A stretch of 64,000 bases of DNA from Bacillota bacterium (GCA_023443515.1 JAEZUC010000090.1:21046-85045); one strand, 5' to 3'; shown: positions 1-9,204, numbered from the stretch's first letter. The notes: a model not told the origin generated them from the letters alone. A program made the numbers and translations.

Positions 1-474
1 GTTGTCAACCATTCCGGGAACCGATACCCCTACACCAAGTAATCTGTCATGTTCAATGTTGTAGTTTTTGATAATTTCAGCTATCTTTTCTTCCATAAGT
101 CGTATTGACTCTGAAGCAGCCCGGGCAAAATCACAGGATATCTTGTCCTTAAATTCAACTTCCCCGGTAATATCCATTAAAATAAAGCGTATATAATCAA
201 TGTCAATGTCGACACCTATGGAAAAATAGCTTCTCGGGGTTAATTCATACAGTATTGGCCTCCTGCCACCCTTGGATGTCCCTATTCCTGCTTCACGAAT
301 ATACCCTTTGTCAAGCAGATTTGTAACTATTATCCCGCACGCAGTAGGTGAAAGTCCGGTTATTTGTGCAAGCTCAGCTTTTGATACTTGCTTGTTTATT
401 CTGATTAATTCGAGTAATGATGTCTCATTAATCTCTTTTAATAGCTTGTTATTTCCGGCTTTACCCAACCTCAT
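1..474 (-). CDS. ROK-family transcriptional regulator, C-terminus cut off by window edge
   Basis: The frame is open from the ATG at 474 to the window edge (158 codons). It starts MRLGKAGNNKLLKEINETSL, then a winged-helix segment (KAELAQITGLSPTACGIIVTNLLDKG, broken here at about residues 34-59), then GRRPILYEL and a ROK sugar-kinase-like start (YFSIGVDIDIDYIRFILMD). That order is typical of XylR/NagC-type ROK repressors, which run to about 400 residues, so more than half is missing. A GGGGG ribosome binding site (482-486) sits 7 nt upstream of the ATG. It lies just downstream of xylB on the same strand. Control of xylose genes is inferred from that neighbour; the effector is not visible. Confidence 0.85.
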   Translation of the reverse strand, partial: MRLGKAGNNKLLKEINETSLLELIRINKQVSKAELAQITGLSPTACGIIVTNLLDKGYIREAGIGTSKGGRRPILYELTPRSYFSIGVDIDIDYIRFILMDITGEVEFKDKISCDFARAASESIRLMEEKIAEIIKNYNIEHDRLLGVGVSVPGMVDN

Positions 475-523
475 AAATTAACCCCCATGTATTTCAAAAT
501 TAAACATTTACCCCGTATAAAGC

Positions 524-2053
524 TTATTTCAATATTGAGCTTAGTTGGGTAAAATCATCTTTTAATGACTTATAAAGTTTTGTGTACAGCTTGTAGAAAT
601 CATCATACTTGCTTATTCTGTCTTGTATTGGAGCAAGTGTGTCCTTTACCTTTATAACATCTTCACAGGCTTGAGGAACACTGTCATATATACCTGCACC
701 AACTCCTGCAAGTATTGCTACACCTAAAGCCGGTCCTTCATCAGAACGAATTCGGTTTATATTTGTTCCGAATACGTCAGCCTGCATCTGTCTCCAAATT
801 CCGCTCTTTCCGCCTCCGCCTGAAGCTCTTACTTCTGATATATCTACTCCCATTTCCTTAATAATTTCAAGACAATCCCTCAAGCTGAAGGTTACGCCTT
901 CCATTATTGAACGGATAAAGTGTGGTTTTGTGTGTTTTGCAGTAAGTCCAAAAAATACACCCTTTGCATTCGGATCAAGGTGAGGAGTTCTTTCTCCCAT
1001 CAAATAAGGAAGATAAATAAGCCCGTCACTGCAAGGTTTGATAGTTTCAGCCTCTGCATCAAGGAGTTTGTATACATCTATGTTTGAAAGCTCAGAAGTC
1101 ATCATTTCTTCCATGCAGAAAGTATCTCTGAACCATTTGAGTGAAAGTCCTGCACCTTGTGTAACTCCCATTACATGATAAGTATTGGGAACAGCGTGAC
1201 AGAATGTATGCACTCTTCCGAGAGGGTCTATTGTAAGCTTGTCTGTGTAAGCAAAAACAACACCTGATGTTCCGATTGTAGAAGATACTATACCTGACTT
1301 AACAATACCGTTTCCAACTGCACCTGCAGCCTGGTCACCGGCACCACCTACTACAATTGTTCCTGCATTTAGTCCTGTTTGATCTGCTGCTGATGAAGTA
1401 ACCTTTCCGGTAACTTCCTGAGATTCGTACATTTTACCAAGCATTGAAGTAGATAATCCCAATTTATCAAGAACTTCAGTACTCCACTCTCTTTTAGCGA
1501 TATTCATCAACTGCATACCACTCGCATCAGAAACCTCAGTAGCATATTCTCCTGTTAATCTCAGTCTGATATAGTCTTTTGGCAATAATATTTTTGCTAC
1601 CTTTTCAAATATCTGTGGTTCGTTATTCTTAACCCACATAATTTTTGAAGCAGTAAATCCTGTAAGTGCCGGGTTTGCAGTAATTTCTATCAATCTTTCC
1701 CTACCAATGAGGTCAGTAATCTGCTCACATTCAGCAGCACTTCTCTGATCACACCAAATTATAGCATTTCTTAATACTTTGTCATCCTTATCAAGTAAAA
1801 CGGCTCCATGCATCTGTCCGGACAACCCAACGCCCTTTACCTCTCGCTTATCAACGCCACTTTTTAACATGACATTATTTATACTTTCGCATGTGCCCTT
1901 CCACCATTCTTCAGGATCCTGCTCAGCCCAGCCAAGGTTAGGCTGATAAAGAGGATATTCAACTGTAGAGCTTGCAACAGGCTTTCCAGCCTCATCAAAT
2001 AATACTGTTTTTACACCCGATGTTCCTAGATCAATACCAATAAGAAAAGACAA
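524..2053 (-). CDS. xylB: xylulokinase
   Basis: FGGY-family kinase that phosphorylates D-xylulose to xylulose 5-phosphate, the entry to the pentose phosphate pathway. The 509-residue product has the usual length. It shows the N-terminal ATPase motif GIDLGTSGVKT (about residues 6-16), the substrate-side motif GLSGQMHGAVLL near 77, DQRS near 105, and the C-terminal ASGGGGKS motif near 410. The start is TTG at 2053, preceded 8 nt upstream by a GAGGGGG ribosome binding site; there is no usable ATG nearby. Upstream lie a good sigma-A promoter and a perfect palindrome, so the gene probably has its own regulated transcript. The ROK regulator follows about 50 nt downstream. Xylulose rather than another ketose is supported by the close match to XylB. 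Confidence 0.93.
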   Translation of the reverse strand: MSFLIGIDLGTSGVKTVLFDEAGKPVASSTVEYPLYQPNLGWAEQDPEEWWKGTCESINNVMLKSGVDKREVKGVGLSGQMHGAVLLDKDDKVLRNAIIWCDQRSAAECEQITDLIGRERLIEITANPALTGFTASKIMWVKNNEPQIFEKVAKILLPKDYIRLRLTGEYATEVSDASGMQLMNIAKREWSTEVLDKLGLSTSMLGKMYESQEVTGKVTSSAADQTGLNAGTIVVGGAGDQAAGAVGNGIVKSGIVSSTIGTSGVVFAYTDKLTIDPLGRVHTFCHAVPNTYHVMGVTQGAGLSLKWFRDTFCMEEMMTSELSNIDVYKLLDAEAETIKPCSDGLIYLPYLMGERTPHLDPNAKGVFFGLTAKHTKPHFIRSIMEGVTFSLRDCLEIIKEMGVDISEVRASGGGGKSGIWRQMQADVFGTNINRIRSDEGPALGVAILAGVGAGIYDSVPQACEDVIKVKDTLAPIQDRISKYDDFYKLYTKLYKSLKDDFTQLSSILK

Positions 2054-2074
2054 TGTTTAGTCCCCCTCTCCAAA

Positions 2075-2107
2075 GTATACTTTATAATATTATATTATAA
2101 AGTATAC
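2075..2107. promoter_or_regulatory. 33-bp perfect palindrome, probable xylB operator
   Basis: Two 16-bp arms (left arm GTATACTTTATAATAT, right arm its exact complement) around one central base. It covers the -10 box and the expected transcription start of xylB and ends just before the xylB ribosome binding site. That position suits a repressor operator. The adjacent ROK regulator is the obvious candidate ligand, but that is inferred. Confidence 0.7.
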
Positions 2108-2129
2108 CAAGCTATGATAGTTTTGTCAA
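2101..2129 (-). promoter_or_regulatory. sigma-A promoter of xylB
   Basis: Read on the minus strand: TTGACA (2124-2129), 17-nt spacer, TATACT (2101-2106). The -10 box lies inside the palindrome at 2075-2107. Confidence 0.75.
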
Positions 2130-2317
2130 AATGTATTTCGGTTTTACAACATAGTTTTTGTACAAACTTTACAAAGAATCAAAATTAAGATATTCATGTT
2201 TATGGTTTGCAGATTTTTTAATTAAATACATAAATTTAATTAATTTATTTTATAGGCTTATAAAAATAAAAAGGGCAGAACAATAAGTTCCACCCCGATA
2301 TTAGTACAAATCTTAAA

Positions 2318-2650
2318 TTAAAATAACGTTATTTCCAGCCTGTCGAATTTAATCTCCTCACCGAAGTGATCGCTGTTAAAGCTGGTTTTCCTATACAAAC
2401 CAAATTCTGTAGTATTCTTTTTAAGCCAAATGGGAACTTCTACATCTAATTGCTTGCAAACTTGGATAAGACATTCTTCAAGTTGGTCCCTGAAATCAGA
2501 GGAAATCCCCTGTGGTTCCACCCACGCTTCATTTATAAGTTTTCCCTGCTTTATTATTCTGCCATAGAGCTTCAATTGATTTGATCCCCTTATATAATAG
2601 TTTTTCTTTAATACTATTATACAGCAAACTAAAAAAAATACAGCCAACAT
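2318..2650 (-). CDS. small single-pass membrane protein of unknown function
   Basis: A 110-residue protein with one N-terminal hydrophobic segment (about residues 2-14, LAVFFLVCCIIVL) followed by KK, which suggests a membrane anchor with a cytoplasmic tail. The soluble part is mixed charged with no motif I recognise. It lies 26 nt downstream of cimA on the same strand, so it may be the last gene of the ilv-leu operon. No clear ribosome binding site precedes the ATG, and the codon just before it is an in-frame stop, so the protein cannot be longer. The length and balanced composition suggest a real gene, though weakly expressed. Confidence 0.6.
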   Translation of the reverse strand: MLAVFFLVCCIIVLKKNYYIRGSNQLKLYGRIIKQGKLINEAWVEPQGISSDFRDQLEECLIQVCKQLDVEVPIWLKKNTTEFGLYRKTSFNSDHFGEEIKFDRLEITLF

Positions 2651-2676
2651 TTATACATATTTGTAAAAAGTTATAT

Positions 2677-4248
2677 TTAAACTTCTGACTTCATAAGTTT
2701 ATGCTCTACCGAATCAACCAACGCGCGCCAGCTGGCCTCAATTATGTCGGAAGATACCCCTACTGTTGTCCAGACTTCCTGCCCATCGGTAGTTTCTATC
2801 AGAACCCTAACCTTTGATGCCGTAGCAAAATTAGAATCAAGTACTCTAACCTTGTAGTCAGTAAGCTTCATTTCCGCTATTTTAGGGTAAAACCTCTCAA
2901 GAGCTTTTCTTAAAGCTTTATCAAGTGCATTTACAGGCCCATCCCCTTCTGCCGCTGTTATTTCTGTTTGCTCACCTACAACAATTTTTATCATGGCAGA
3001 TGAATTTACACTATTTATGGTAGGTTCATTTACTATTACTTTAAATTCTTTTAATTCAAAGAAAGATTTATACTTACCTAGCATTTTCCTGATAACAAGC
3101 TCAAAGGAACTTTCTGCACCTTCATACTGGTAACCCTCGTACTCTAGCTCTTTCAACCTTTCTATTATCTTTTTGGTTTCCGGGGAATCCTTGGTTATAG
3201 TACTGTCTATCTTATTTATAATGTTCATAACGGCACTTCTGCCCGCTACTTCGGACATAAGAATTACCCTCTGATTTCCCACAACCTCAGGGTTTACCAT
3301 TTCGTAGGCAGAAGTATTCTTGTTTACCGCATCAGCATGCATTCCTGCTTTGTGTGCAAAAGCACAGTTTCCGACAAACGGAGCTCTTTCGTCATGTATT
3401 ATGTTTGCAACTTCACTTACAAACCTTGCTGTAGGCGTCAGATAAGGCATATTATCACTTGGTATGCACTGGTAACCCATTCTAAGCTGGAGGTTGGGAA
3501 TAATTGTGCAAAGATTTGCATTCCCGCATCTTTCCCCAAAACCGTTTATTGTTCCCTGTATTTGAACTGCTCCTGCCTCTACTGCAGAAATAGACCCTGC
3601 AACGGCCATTCCGTTATCATTATGGCAGTGAATCCCGATTGCACAGTCAACCGCCTCCCTTACTTTCTTTGTAATTCTGGCTATATGGGAAGGCAGTCCT
3701 GCACCCTTTGTATCACAGAGGCATATAGTATCCGCTCCTGCATTACATGCCTTCTTCAAGGTTTCAATAGCATATTCGGGATTTGCATCATAACCGTCAA
3801 AAAAATGTTCCGCATCGTAAACAACAGTCTTTCCTTTTTCTTTTAAAAATTTGACGGTATCATATATCATATTAAGATTTTCGTCCAGAGTAGTTTTTAA
3901 TATATCAGTAACCTGAAAATCCCAAGCCTTCCCAAACACAGCTATGGCATCGGTACCTGCATGTAGAAGAGATTGTATGTTCACATCATCTTCTGCTTTT
4001 ATATTTGCCCTTCTGGTAGACCCAAAAGCAATTATTTTGGACGTCCTCAATTTCAATTTTAATACTCTTTCAAAAAACTCAAGATCTTTCGGATTTGATC
4101 CCGGGTTACCCGCTTCAATGTAGTCTATCCCAAGCGCATCAAGCTTTGAAACAATTTTTAATTTATCCTCAACTGTAAATGATATACCCAGTGCCTGAGC
4201 CCCATCTCTCAAAGTTGAATCATACATGATTATTTTGTTATCTGACAT
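2677..4248 (-). CDS. cimA: (R)-citramalate synthase
   Basis: Condenses pyruvate and acetyl-CoA to citramalate, the first step of the threonine-independent route to 2-oxobutyrate and isoleucine. The 523-residue product has an N-terminal DRE-TIM barrel (YDSTLRDGAQA at about 9-19; HCHNDNGMA metal-binding segment near 208; GERCGNANL near 243) and a C-terminal LeuA-type allosteric dimer domain from about 390. The DGAQALGIS start and the length near 520 fit CimA better than LeuA, and a separate LeuA lies directly upstream. AGGAG precedes the ATG by about 9 nt. A strong hairpin terminator separates it from leuA, so its share of the operon transcript may be reduced. Confidence 0.9.
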   Translation of the reverse strand: MSDNKIIMYDSTLRDGAQALGISFTVEDKLKIVSKLDALGIDYIEAGNPGSNPKDLEFFERVLKLKLRTSKIIAFGSTRRANIKAEDDVNIQSLLHAGTDAIAVFGKAWDFQVTDILKTTLDENLNMIYDTVKFLKEKGKTVVYDAEHFFDGYDANPEYAIETLKKACNAGADTICLCDTKGAGLPSHIARITKKVREAVDCAIGIHCHNDNGMAVAGSISAVEAGAVQIQGTINGFGERCGNANLCTIIPNLQLRMGYQCIPSDNMPYLTPTARFVSEVANIIHDERAPFVGNCAFAHKAGMHADAVNKNTSAYEMVNPEVVGNQRVILMSEVAGRSAVMNIINKIDSTITKDSPETKKIIERLKELEYEGYQYEGAESSFELVIRKMLGKYKSFFELKEFKVIVNEPTINSVNSSAMIKIVVGEQTEITAAEGDGPVNALDKALRKALERFYPKIAEMKLTDYKVRVLDSNFATASKVRVLIETTDGQEVWTTVGVSSDIIEASWRALVDSVEHKLMKSEV

Positions 4249-4285
4249 ATAATAATTTCTCCTTTCTTACAAATTTGGTATATAG

Positions 4286-4320
4286 CTAAAAAAGCAGCCC
4301 ATAAAGGGGCTGCTTTTTTT
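4286..4320. terminator. bidirectional hairpin terminator between leuA and cimA
   Basis: AGCAGCCC / GGGCTGCT stem with a 6-nt loop, flanked by A and T runs on both sides, so it has the terminator form on both strands. It starts 13 nt after the leuA stop. Because cimA follows on the same strand, read-through or a second promoter would be needed for cimA. Confidence 0.75.
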
Positions 4321-4332
4321 ATCAAGCTCCCC

Positions 4333-5859
4333 TTACTGGTTAATTATGCTTTCTCCAATTTCGCTTATTGACCTGTTTATTGCATTAAGGTATGCTTTAA
4401 CGCTGGCTTCTATGATGTCGGTGCTTACACCTTTGCCCATAAAAACGCTGTTATTATTTAATATTTTCACGGTTACCTCACCAAGTGCATCCTTTCCTTC
4501 CGTAACGGCCTTTATTCTATAATGAACCAGCTCCGCATTTACTCCCGTAGCACGCTCTATGGCATTAAAGGCAGCGTCTACTGGGCCGTCTCCTGTTGCG
4601 GCTTCAGTTATGATATCTTCATCTTTTTTAATACTGACTGTTGAGGTTGATATCATTTTATTTCCGCTGTTTATCTGAAAGCTGTCAATAACGAAGATTT
4701 CAGGAACCGCGATATTTTCATCTACCAGTGCTTCAATATCCTTGTCAGTGACTACCTTTTTCTTGTCAGCCAAGTCTTTGAACTTTGTAAAAGCAGTCTT
4801 TACTTCTTCATCAGACAGGGAGTAACCCATTTCTTTCAATCTTTCCTCAAAAGCGTGATGTCCTGAAAGCTTTCCCAGAACCATTCTGTTATGACCCATT
4901 CCTACTGATTCGGGAGTCATAATCTCATAAGTTGTCTTCTCAGAAAGTACCCCATGCTGATGTATTCCTGATTCATGGGCAAATGCGTTCGCTCCTATAA
5001 TTGCCTTATTTGGTTGTACATTCACGCCCGTAAGACTTGAAACAAGTCTGCTCGCTCTGTATATCTGGGTTGTGTCAATTTTATGTGTTATATGATAATA
5101 GTCTTTTCTTGTATTTATACCCATTATTATTTCTTCTATTGCAGCATTTCCGGCCCTTTCACCAAGACCGTTTATAGTACACTCAACCTGTACAGCTCCA
5201 TTTTCAACAGCTGCAAGGGAATTTGCAACGGCAAGGCCCAAGTCGTTATGACAGTGAACGCTTATATCCGCCTTGTCAATATTGGGTACATTGCTTCTTA
5301 TATTCCTTATAAGTCTTCCAAATTCCTGTGGGGTCGAATATCCCACCGTATCGGGAATATTTACGGTTGTAGCTCCGGCATTGATAACGGCTTCCACTAT
5401 ACGATACAGAAATTCCTCCCGGGTTCTGCTGGCATCTTCTGCTGAAAATTCAACATTGGAACAATAGCCTTTCGCATGTTTTACCATAGCCACAGCTCTT
5501 TCAAGTACTTCTTCCTCTGTCATTTTCAGCTTGTATTTCATATGGATATCTGAAGTAGCAATAAAGGTGTGTATTCTTGGGCTTTCCGCATATTGAACCG
5601 CCTCCCACGCTCTGTCTATATCTTTTTCTACGGCGCGGCACAGACTGGCTATTGTAACCCCTTTGAGGTTTCTGGAAAGTGTCATTATTGATTCAAAGTC
5701 ACCGGGGGAGGCGATGGCAAAACCGCCCTCAATAACATCTACACCCAGCCTTACCAGTTGTTTTGCTATTTCCATTTTCTCCTGGAGATTAAGATTAACA
5801 CCCGGTGTTTGCTCTCCATCTCTTAATGTGGTATCAAATATCTTAATAGTTCTGGACAT
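4333..5859 (-). CDS. leuA: 2-isopropylmalate synthase
   Basis: Commits 2-oxoisovalerate to leucine by condensation with acetyl-CoA. 508 residues: DRE-TIM barrel with FDTTLRDGEQTPG at about 8-20, HCHNDLGLAVANS near 202, the NGLGERAGNAA segment near 231, then the C-terminal regulatory LeuA dimer domain from about 390 (GDGPVDAAFNAIE). Catalytic and metal-binding residues look intact. It is preceded by a GGGGGA ribosome binding site about 6 nt from the ATG. It lies third or fourth in the T-box-controlled ilvB-ilvN-ilvC-leuA-cimA series, with a long hairpin between ilvC and leuA. No leuB, leuC or leuD is present in the window. Confidence 0.94.
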   Translation of the reverse strand: MSRTIKIFDTTLRDGEQTPGVNLNLQEKMEIAKQLVRLGVDVIEGGFAIASPGDFESIMTLSRNLKGVTIASLCRAVEKDIDRAWEAVQYAESPRIHTFIATSDIHMKYKLKMTEEEVLERAVAMVKHAKGYCSNVEFSAEDASRTREEFLYRIVEAVINAGATTVNIPDTVGYSTPQEFGRLIRNIRSNVPNIDKADISVHCHNDLGLAVANSLAAVENGAVQVECTINGLGERAGNAAIEEIIMGINTRKDYYHITHKIDTTQIYRASRLVSSLTGVNVQPNKAIIGANAFAHESGIHQHGVLSEKTTYEIMTPESVGMGHNRMVLGKLSGHHAFEERLKEMGYSLSDEEVKTAFTKFKDLADKKKVVTDKDIEALVDENIAVPEIFVIDSFQINSGNKMISTSTVSIKKDEDIITEAATGDGPVDAAFNAIERATGVNAELVHYRIKAVTEGKDALGEVTVKILNNNSVFMGKGVSTDIIEASVKAYLNAINRSISEIGESIINQ

Positions 5860-5929
5860 ATTAATTCCCCCTTACATCCTCATATTCATAAATATCTAAA
5901 ATTAAAATAAATAATTAAATTTTTGTTTG

Positions 5930-5965
5930 TGAATTAGTAAAGCTTATTAAAGCTATACTAATTCA
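5930..5965. repeat. intergenic hairpin between ilvC and leuA
   Basis: Arms TGAATTAGTA (5930-5939) and TACTAATTCA (5956-5965), with a second inner pairing AGCTT/AAGCT, giving a stem of about 15 bp. There is no immediate U-run on the minus strand, so a role in mRNA stability or processing is more likely than full termination; this is inferred. Confidence 0.5.
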
Positions 5966-5987
5966 TCAAACGTATTCTATATATATT

Positions 5988-6974
5988 CTATTTCTTCAAC
6001 CAGCTCATCATTTTTCTAAGCTCTGCTCCTACTGTCTCAAGCTGGTGTTCTGTTTCGTTTCTTCTCATTGATATAAAGTTAGCTCTTCCTGCCGCTTTAT
6101 TCTCAATTATCCAGTTGGCAGCGAACTTACCGTCCTGAATTTCCTTGAGCACCTTTTTCATTTCTTTTCTGGTTTCATCAGTGATTATTCTCTTTCCTGT
6201 TACATAATCACCGTATTCTGCGGTATCGCTAATGGAGTATCTCATTTCACCGAATCCGCCTTGATTGATAAGGTCTACAATCAGCTTCATTTCGTGTATA
6301 CACTCAAAATAAGCTATTTCAGGCTGATAGCCCGCTGCTACCAAGGTTTCAAAACCCGCCTTCATCAATTCTGTAACACCACCGCAAAGTACAGCCTGTT
6401 CACCGAACAAGTCAGTTTCGGTCTCTTCTCTAAAGGTTGTTTCAAGTATTCCAGCTCTGCCTGCTCCAATGCCGGATGCATATGCCAAAGCGTATTCCTT
6501 TGCTTTTCCGGAAGCATCCTTCTCTACTGCAATCAGTGCAGGTACTCCCCTGCCTTCCTTGTACTGACTTCTTACTGTGTGTCCCGGGCCTTTTGGTGCA
6601 ACCATAATTACATCAACATCAGCCGGAGCAATTATCTGCTTGAAGTTTATATTGAAGCCATGTGCAAACATAAGAATGTTGCCTGCTTCAAGGTTAGGTG
6701 CTATACACTCCTCATACATTGCAGCCTGTTTTTCATCGGGAATGAGTATCATTATGATATCAGCCATTTTCGCAGCTGCTGCTGTATCATAAACCTTCAG
6801 TCCATCTGCCTCTACCTGCTTTCTTCTTGCAGATGTCGGAGTAAGTCCTACTATAACGTTAACTCCGCTGTCTTTTAAGTTTTGTGCATGTGCATGCCCC
6901 TGACTTCCGTATCCTATCACCGCTACTGTTTTTCCCTCCAGTAGTTTCAAATTGCAATCACTGTCATAATACAT
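5988..6974 (-). CDS. ilvC: ketol-acid reductoisomerase (class I)
   Basis: Isomerises and reduces 2-acetolactate to 2,3-dihydroxyisovalerate (and the isoleucine homologue) with NADPH. About 330 residues, the short class I form: Rossmann motif GYGSQGHAHA near residues 21-30, MVAPKGPGH near 120, and EETETDLFGEQAVLCGG near 183-199 with metal-binding acidic residues. The ATG at 6974 has a perfect AGGAGG 18 nt away, which is too far. Three codons upstream (ATC GCA AAA, 6975-6983) would give IAKMYYDSD, matching the usual MAKMYYDSD start, and the ATC is 9 nt from AGGAGG. Initiation at ATC is therefore possible; see findings. Lies 42 nt after ilvN. Confidence 0.94.
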   Translation of the reverse strand: MYYDSDCNLKLLEGKTVAVIGYGSQGHAHAQNLKDSGVNVIVGLTPTSARRKQVEADGLKVYDTAAAAKMADIIMILIPDEKQAAMYEECIAPNLEAGNILMFAHGFNINFKQIIAPADVDVIMVAPKGPGHTVRSQYKEGRGVPALIAVEKDASGKAKEYALAYASGIGAGRAGILETTFREETETDLFGEQAVLCGGVTELMKAGFETLVAAGYQPEIAYFECIHEMKLIVDLINQGGFGEMRYSISDTAEYGDYVTGKRIITDETRKEMKKVLKEIQDGKFAANWIIENKAAGRANFISMRRNETEHQLETVGAELRKMMSWLKK

Positions 6975-7016
6975 TTTTGCGATATTCTTAAGCCTCCTGT
7001 TTTTTTATGTTAGTTC

Positions 7017-7526
7017 TCATTCTTCCATACTTCCTGCCTTAATGTATTTGTTTCCTCTTTCAATAGCAATGGTACCCGTCCTTACAATTTCCTTTATTCC
7101 AAACTGTCTTAGCATATCCTCAAGAGCCCTGACTTTATCACTGGAACCTGATATTTCAACTGTTAATGTATTCTTTGACACATCCACAATTTTTGCTCTG
7201 AATATTTCAACTATCTGTACAATTTCCGACCTTGTAGAGGATGTTGCATTAACTTTTATCAACGCAAGCTCACGGCTTACTGATTCCGAGTTTTCCAGCG
7301 CTCTTATTTTTATTATGTCAATCAGCTTGTTAAGCTGCTTGCTTACCTGTTCAACTGTGTATTCATCTCCATCAACTACGATAGTCATTCTTGATACTTC
7401 AGGATTTTCAGTTACCCCCACCGCAAGGCTGTCAATATTGAAACCCCTTCTGCTGAATAGGCCGGCTACTCTTGACAACACTCCGGAGCGGTTTTCAACT
7501 AATACGGAAAGTATATGCTTTGCCAT
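7017..7526 (-). CDS. ilvN: acetolactate synthase small (regulatory) subunit
   Basis: Regulatory partner of the catalytic subunit IlvB; binds valine for feedback control. 169 residues: an N-terminal ACT domain (HILSVLVENRSGVLSRVAGL, about residues 4-23, then the RRGFNIDSL segment) and the C-terminal ALS-ss domain. The start is taken as ATG at 7526, because the AGGGGGGA ribosome binding site (7533-7540) is 6 nt away; a TTG two codons upstream at 7532 would lie directly against it. The ribosome binding site sits in the short gap after the ilvB stop, so the two subunits are closely coupled. Confidence 0.93.
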   Translation of the reverse strand: MAKHILSVLVENRSGVLSRVAGLFSRRGFNIDSLAVGVTENPEVSRMTIVVDGDEYTVEQVSKQLNKLIDIIKIRALENSESVSRELALIKVNATSSTRSEIVQIVEIFRAKIVDVSKNTLTVEISGSSDKVRALEDMLRQFGIKEIVRTGTIAIERGNKYIKAGSMEE

Positions 7527-7544
7527 TTTCAATCCCCCCTCTGC

Positions 7545-9167
7545 CTAAACTGTCCCTTCTTCAGGGTCTATATTACATTCCAACAGATATACACCGTCAT
7601 CATCAAGAAATCTGTCCAATGCGCCGTCTATCTGGGAATCACAGGTTATTTTTTCAGATTTGAATCCATATGCTTCCGCTATTTTAACGAAATCAGGGTT
7701 ATCATCCAGAAATACCTGCGAATATCTCTTTTTATATTTGTTCTTCTGCATTTCCCGAACCATACCAAGCCTGTTATTATTGAGTATAAGGATTTTTACT
7801 CCCAGCCTGTTTTGCTTTATGGTACCCATTTCCGGCATCGACATCTGAAAACTTCCGTCACCGCCTATAACAACTACCGTACTGTCAGGTCTGCCTGTCT
7901 TGGCTCCGACGCCTGCCGGAAGTCCGTAACCCATAGTTCCCAACCCCCCTGAGGTGATAAAAGACCCCGGGGTTCTTGCAATAAAATTGTTTGCAGCCCA
8001 TATCTGGTTTTGTCCGACTTCTGTAACTACTATTGCGTCATCATTAAGTCTTTTTGAAAGCTCTGCTATAAGTTTCTTGGGGTTTACATAATTGCTGTTC
8101 TCTGTTAGTTCAACCTTGTTCTTCTTAACAGCCTGTTGCAGACTATCTACCCATTGCGAAGTATTACAGTTTTGAATAGCCTTATACAAGTCCTCAAGAA
8201 TCAATCTGGCATCACCTACCACAGGTATGGTAGTACTTACATTTTTACCTATCTCGGCAGGGTCAATGTCAATATGAATTATTCCGGCCTTTTCAGCTAT
8301 CTTGCCTGCCGTTCCCAAAGCACGGTCACCTACCCTTGCCCCGATTATTATAAGGAGGTCAGTGTTATGTACCGCATAGTTGGCTGCATATACTCCATGG
8401 GAACCCAACATTCCAAAATTCAAAGTATGGCCTGTCGGTATTGAACCAATTCCCATTAAGGTTGTGACTACAGGTATCTGATACTTCTCTGCAAGCCTTG
8501 TCATTATTTCAGACGCTTTTGCAGTGATAACTCCCCCTCCTGCACATATAACCGGCCTTTGTGAGCCGGAAACTGCCTCAGCAATCTTTTTTATCTGCTG
8601 GGGATGACCTTTATAATTTGGCTTGTATCCCTTAATATCTACCTCATCGGGATATCTGAAATCAAGAGTATCCGTCTGTATGTCCACAGGTATATCTATC
8701 AGTACCGGCCCAGGCCTGCCGGTAGAAGCAATATGGAAAGCCTCTTTTAGTATTCTGGGTAAATCCTTGATGTTTTTCACCAGGTAGTTATGCTTGCAGA
8801 AGGGTTCTGTAGCTCCTGTAATGTCTGCCTCCTGAAACACATCCCTGCCTATCAAATCAAGGGAAACCTGACCTGTAATAGCGACCATAGGAATTGAATC
8901 CGAGTATGCAGTTGCGATCCCTGTTATAAGATTTGTGGCACCGGGCCCCGAAGTGGCTACACACACGCCTGTTTTTCCGGTAACTCTTGAATATCCGCTG
9001 GCAGCATGTGCTGCTCCCTGCTCGTTTCTTGTAAGTACGTGATTGATATCTGAATCCAGCAGTGCATCATAAAATGGACAGATTGCCGCACCGGGATATC
9101 CGAAAATTGTAGTTACATTTTCCAACTCAAGTGCCTTTACCATTGCTTGAGCTCCTGTTATTTTCAA
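7545..9167 (-). CDS. ilvB: acetolactate synthase large (catalytic) subunit
   Basis: Thiamine-diphosphate and FAD enzyme making 2-acetolactate from pyruvate, first common step to valine, leucine and isoleucine. About 540 residues: N-terminal PYR domain with the catalytic Glu in NEQGAAHAASGYSR (near 48), central FAD/NAD-like domain, and C-terminal ThDP domain with GDGSFQM and the NNNRLGMV motif (near 440-465). The start is taken as TTG at 9167, 7 nt from AGGAGG (9175-9180); the TTG at 9173 is too close to it. It is the first gene behind the T-box leader. The C-terminus is somewhat short for the family (usual 550-590) but complete in its motifs. Confidence 0.94.
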   Translation of the reverse strand: MKITGAQAMVKALELENVTTIFGYPGAAICPFYDALLDSDINHVLTRNEQGAAHAASGYSRVTGKTGVCVATSGPGATNLITGIATAYSDSIPMVAITGQVSLDLIGRDVFQEADITGATEPFCKHNYLVKNIKDLPRILKEAFHIASTGRPGPVLIDIPVDIQTDTLDFRYPDEVDIKGYKPNYKGHPQQIKKIAEAVSGSQRPVICAGGGVITAKASEIMTRLAEKYQIPVVTTLMGIGSIPTGHTLNFGMLGSHGVYAANYAVHNTDLLIIIGARVGDRALGTAGKIAEKAGIIHIDIDPAEIGKNVSTTIPVVGDARLILEDLYKAIQNCNTSQWVDSLQQAVKKNKVELTENSNYVNPKKLIAELSKRLNDDAIVVTEVGQNQIWAANNFIARTPGSFITSGGLGTMGYGLPAGVGAKTGRPDSTVVVIGGDGSFQMSMPEMGTIKQNRLGVKILILNNNRLGMVREMQKNKYKKRYSQVFLDDNPDFVKIAEAYGFKSEKITCDSQIDGALDRFLDDDGVYLLECNIDPEEGTV

Positions 9168-9204
9168 TGGCAATCCTCCTTTTACTATAGTTCTATACTC
9201 AGAT

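Noticed and set aside
6261..6878. 205-codon plus-strand open frame inside ilvC
   Set aside because: Overlaps a clear enzyme gene on the other strand, has no ribosome binding site and a Cys/Ser-rich low-complexity translation typical of antisense frames.
7042..7548. 168-codon plus-strand open frame inside ilvN
   Set aside because: Antisense shadow of a well-supported gene.
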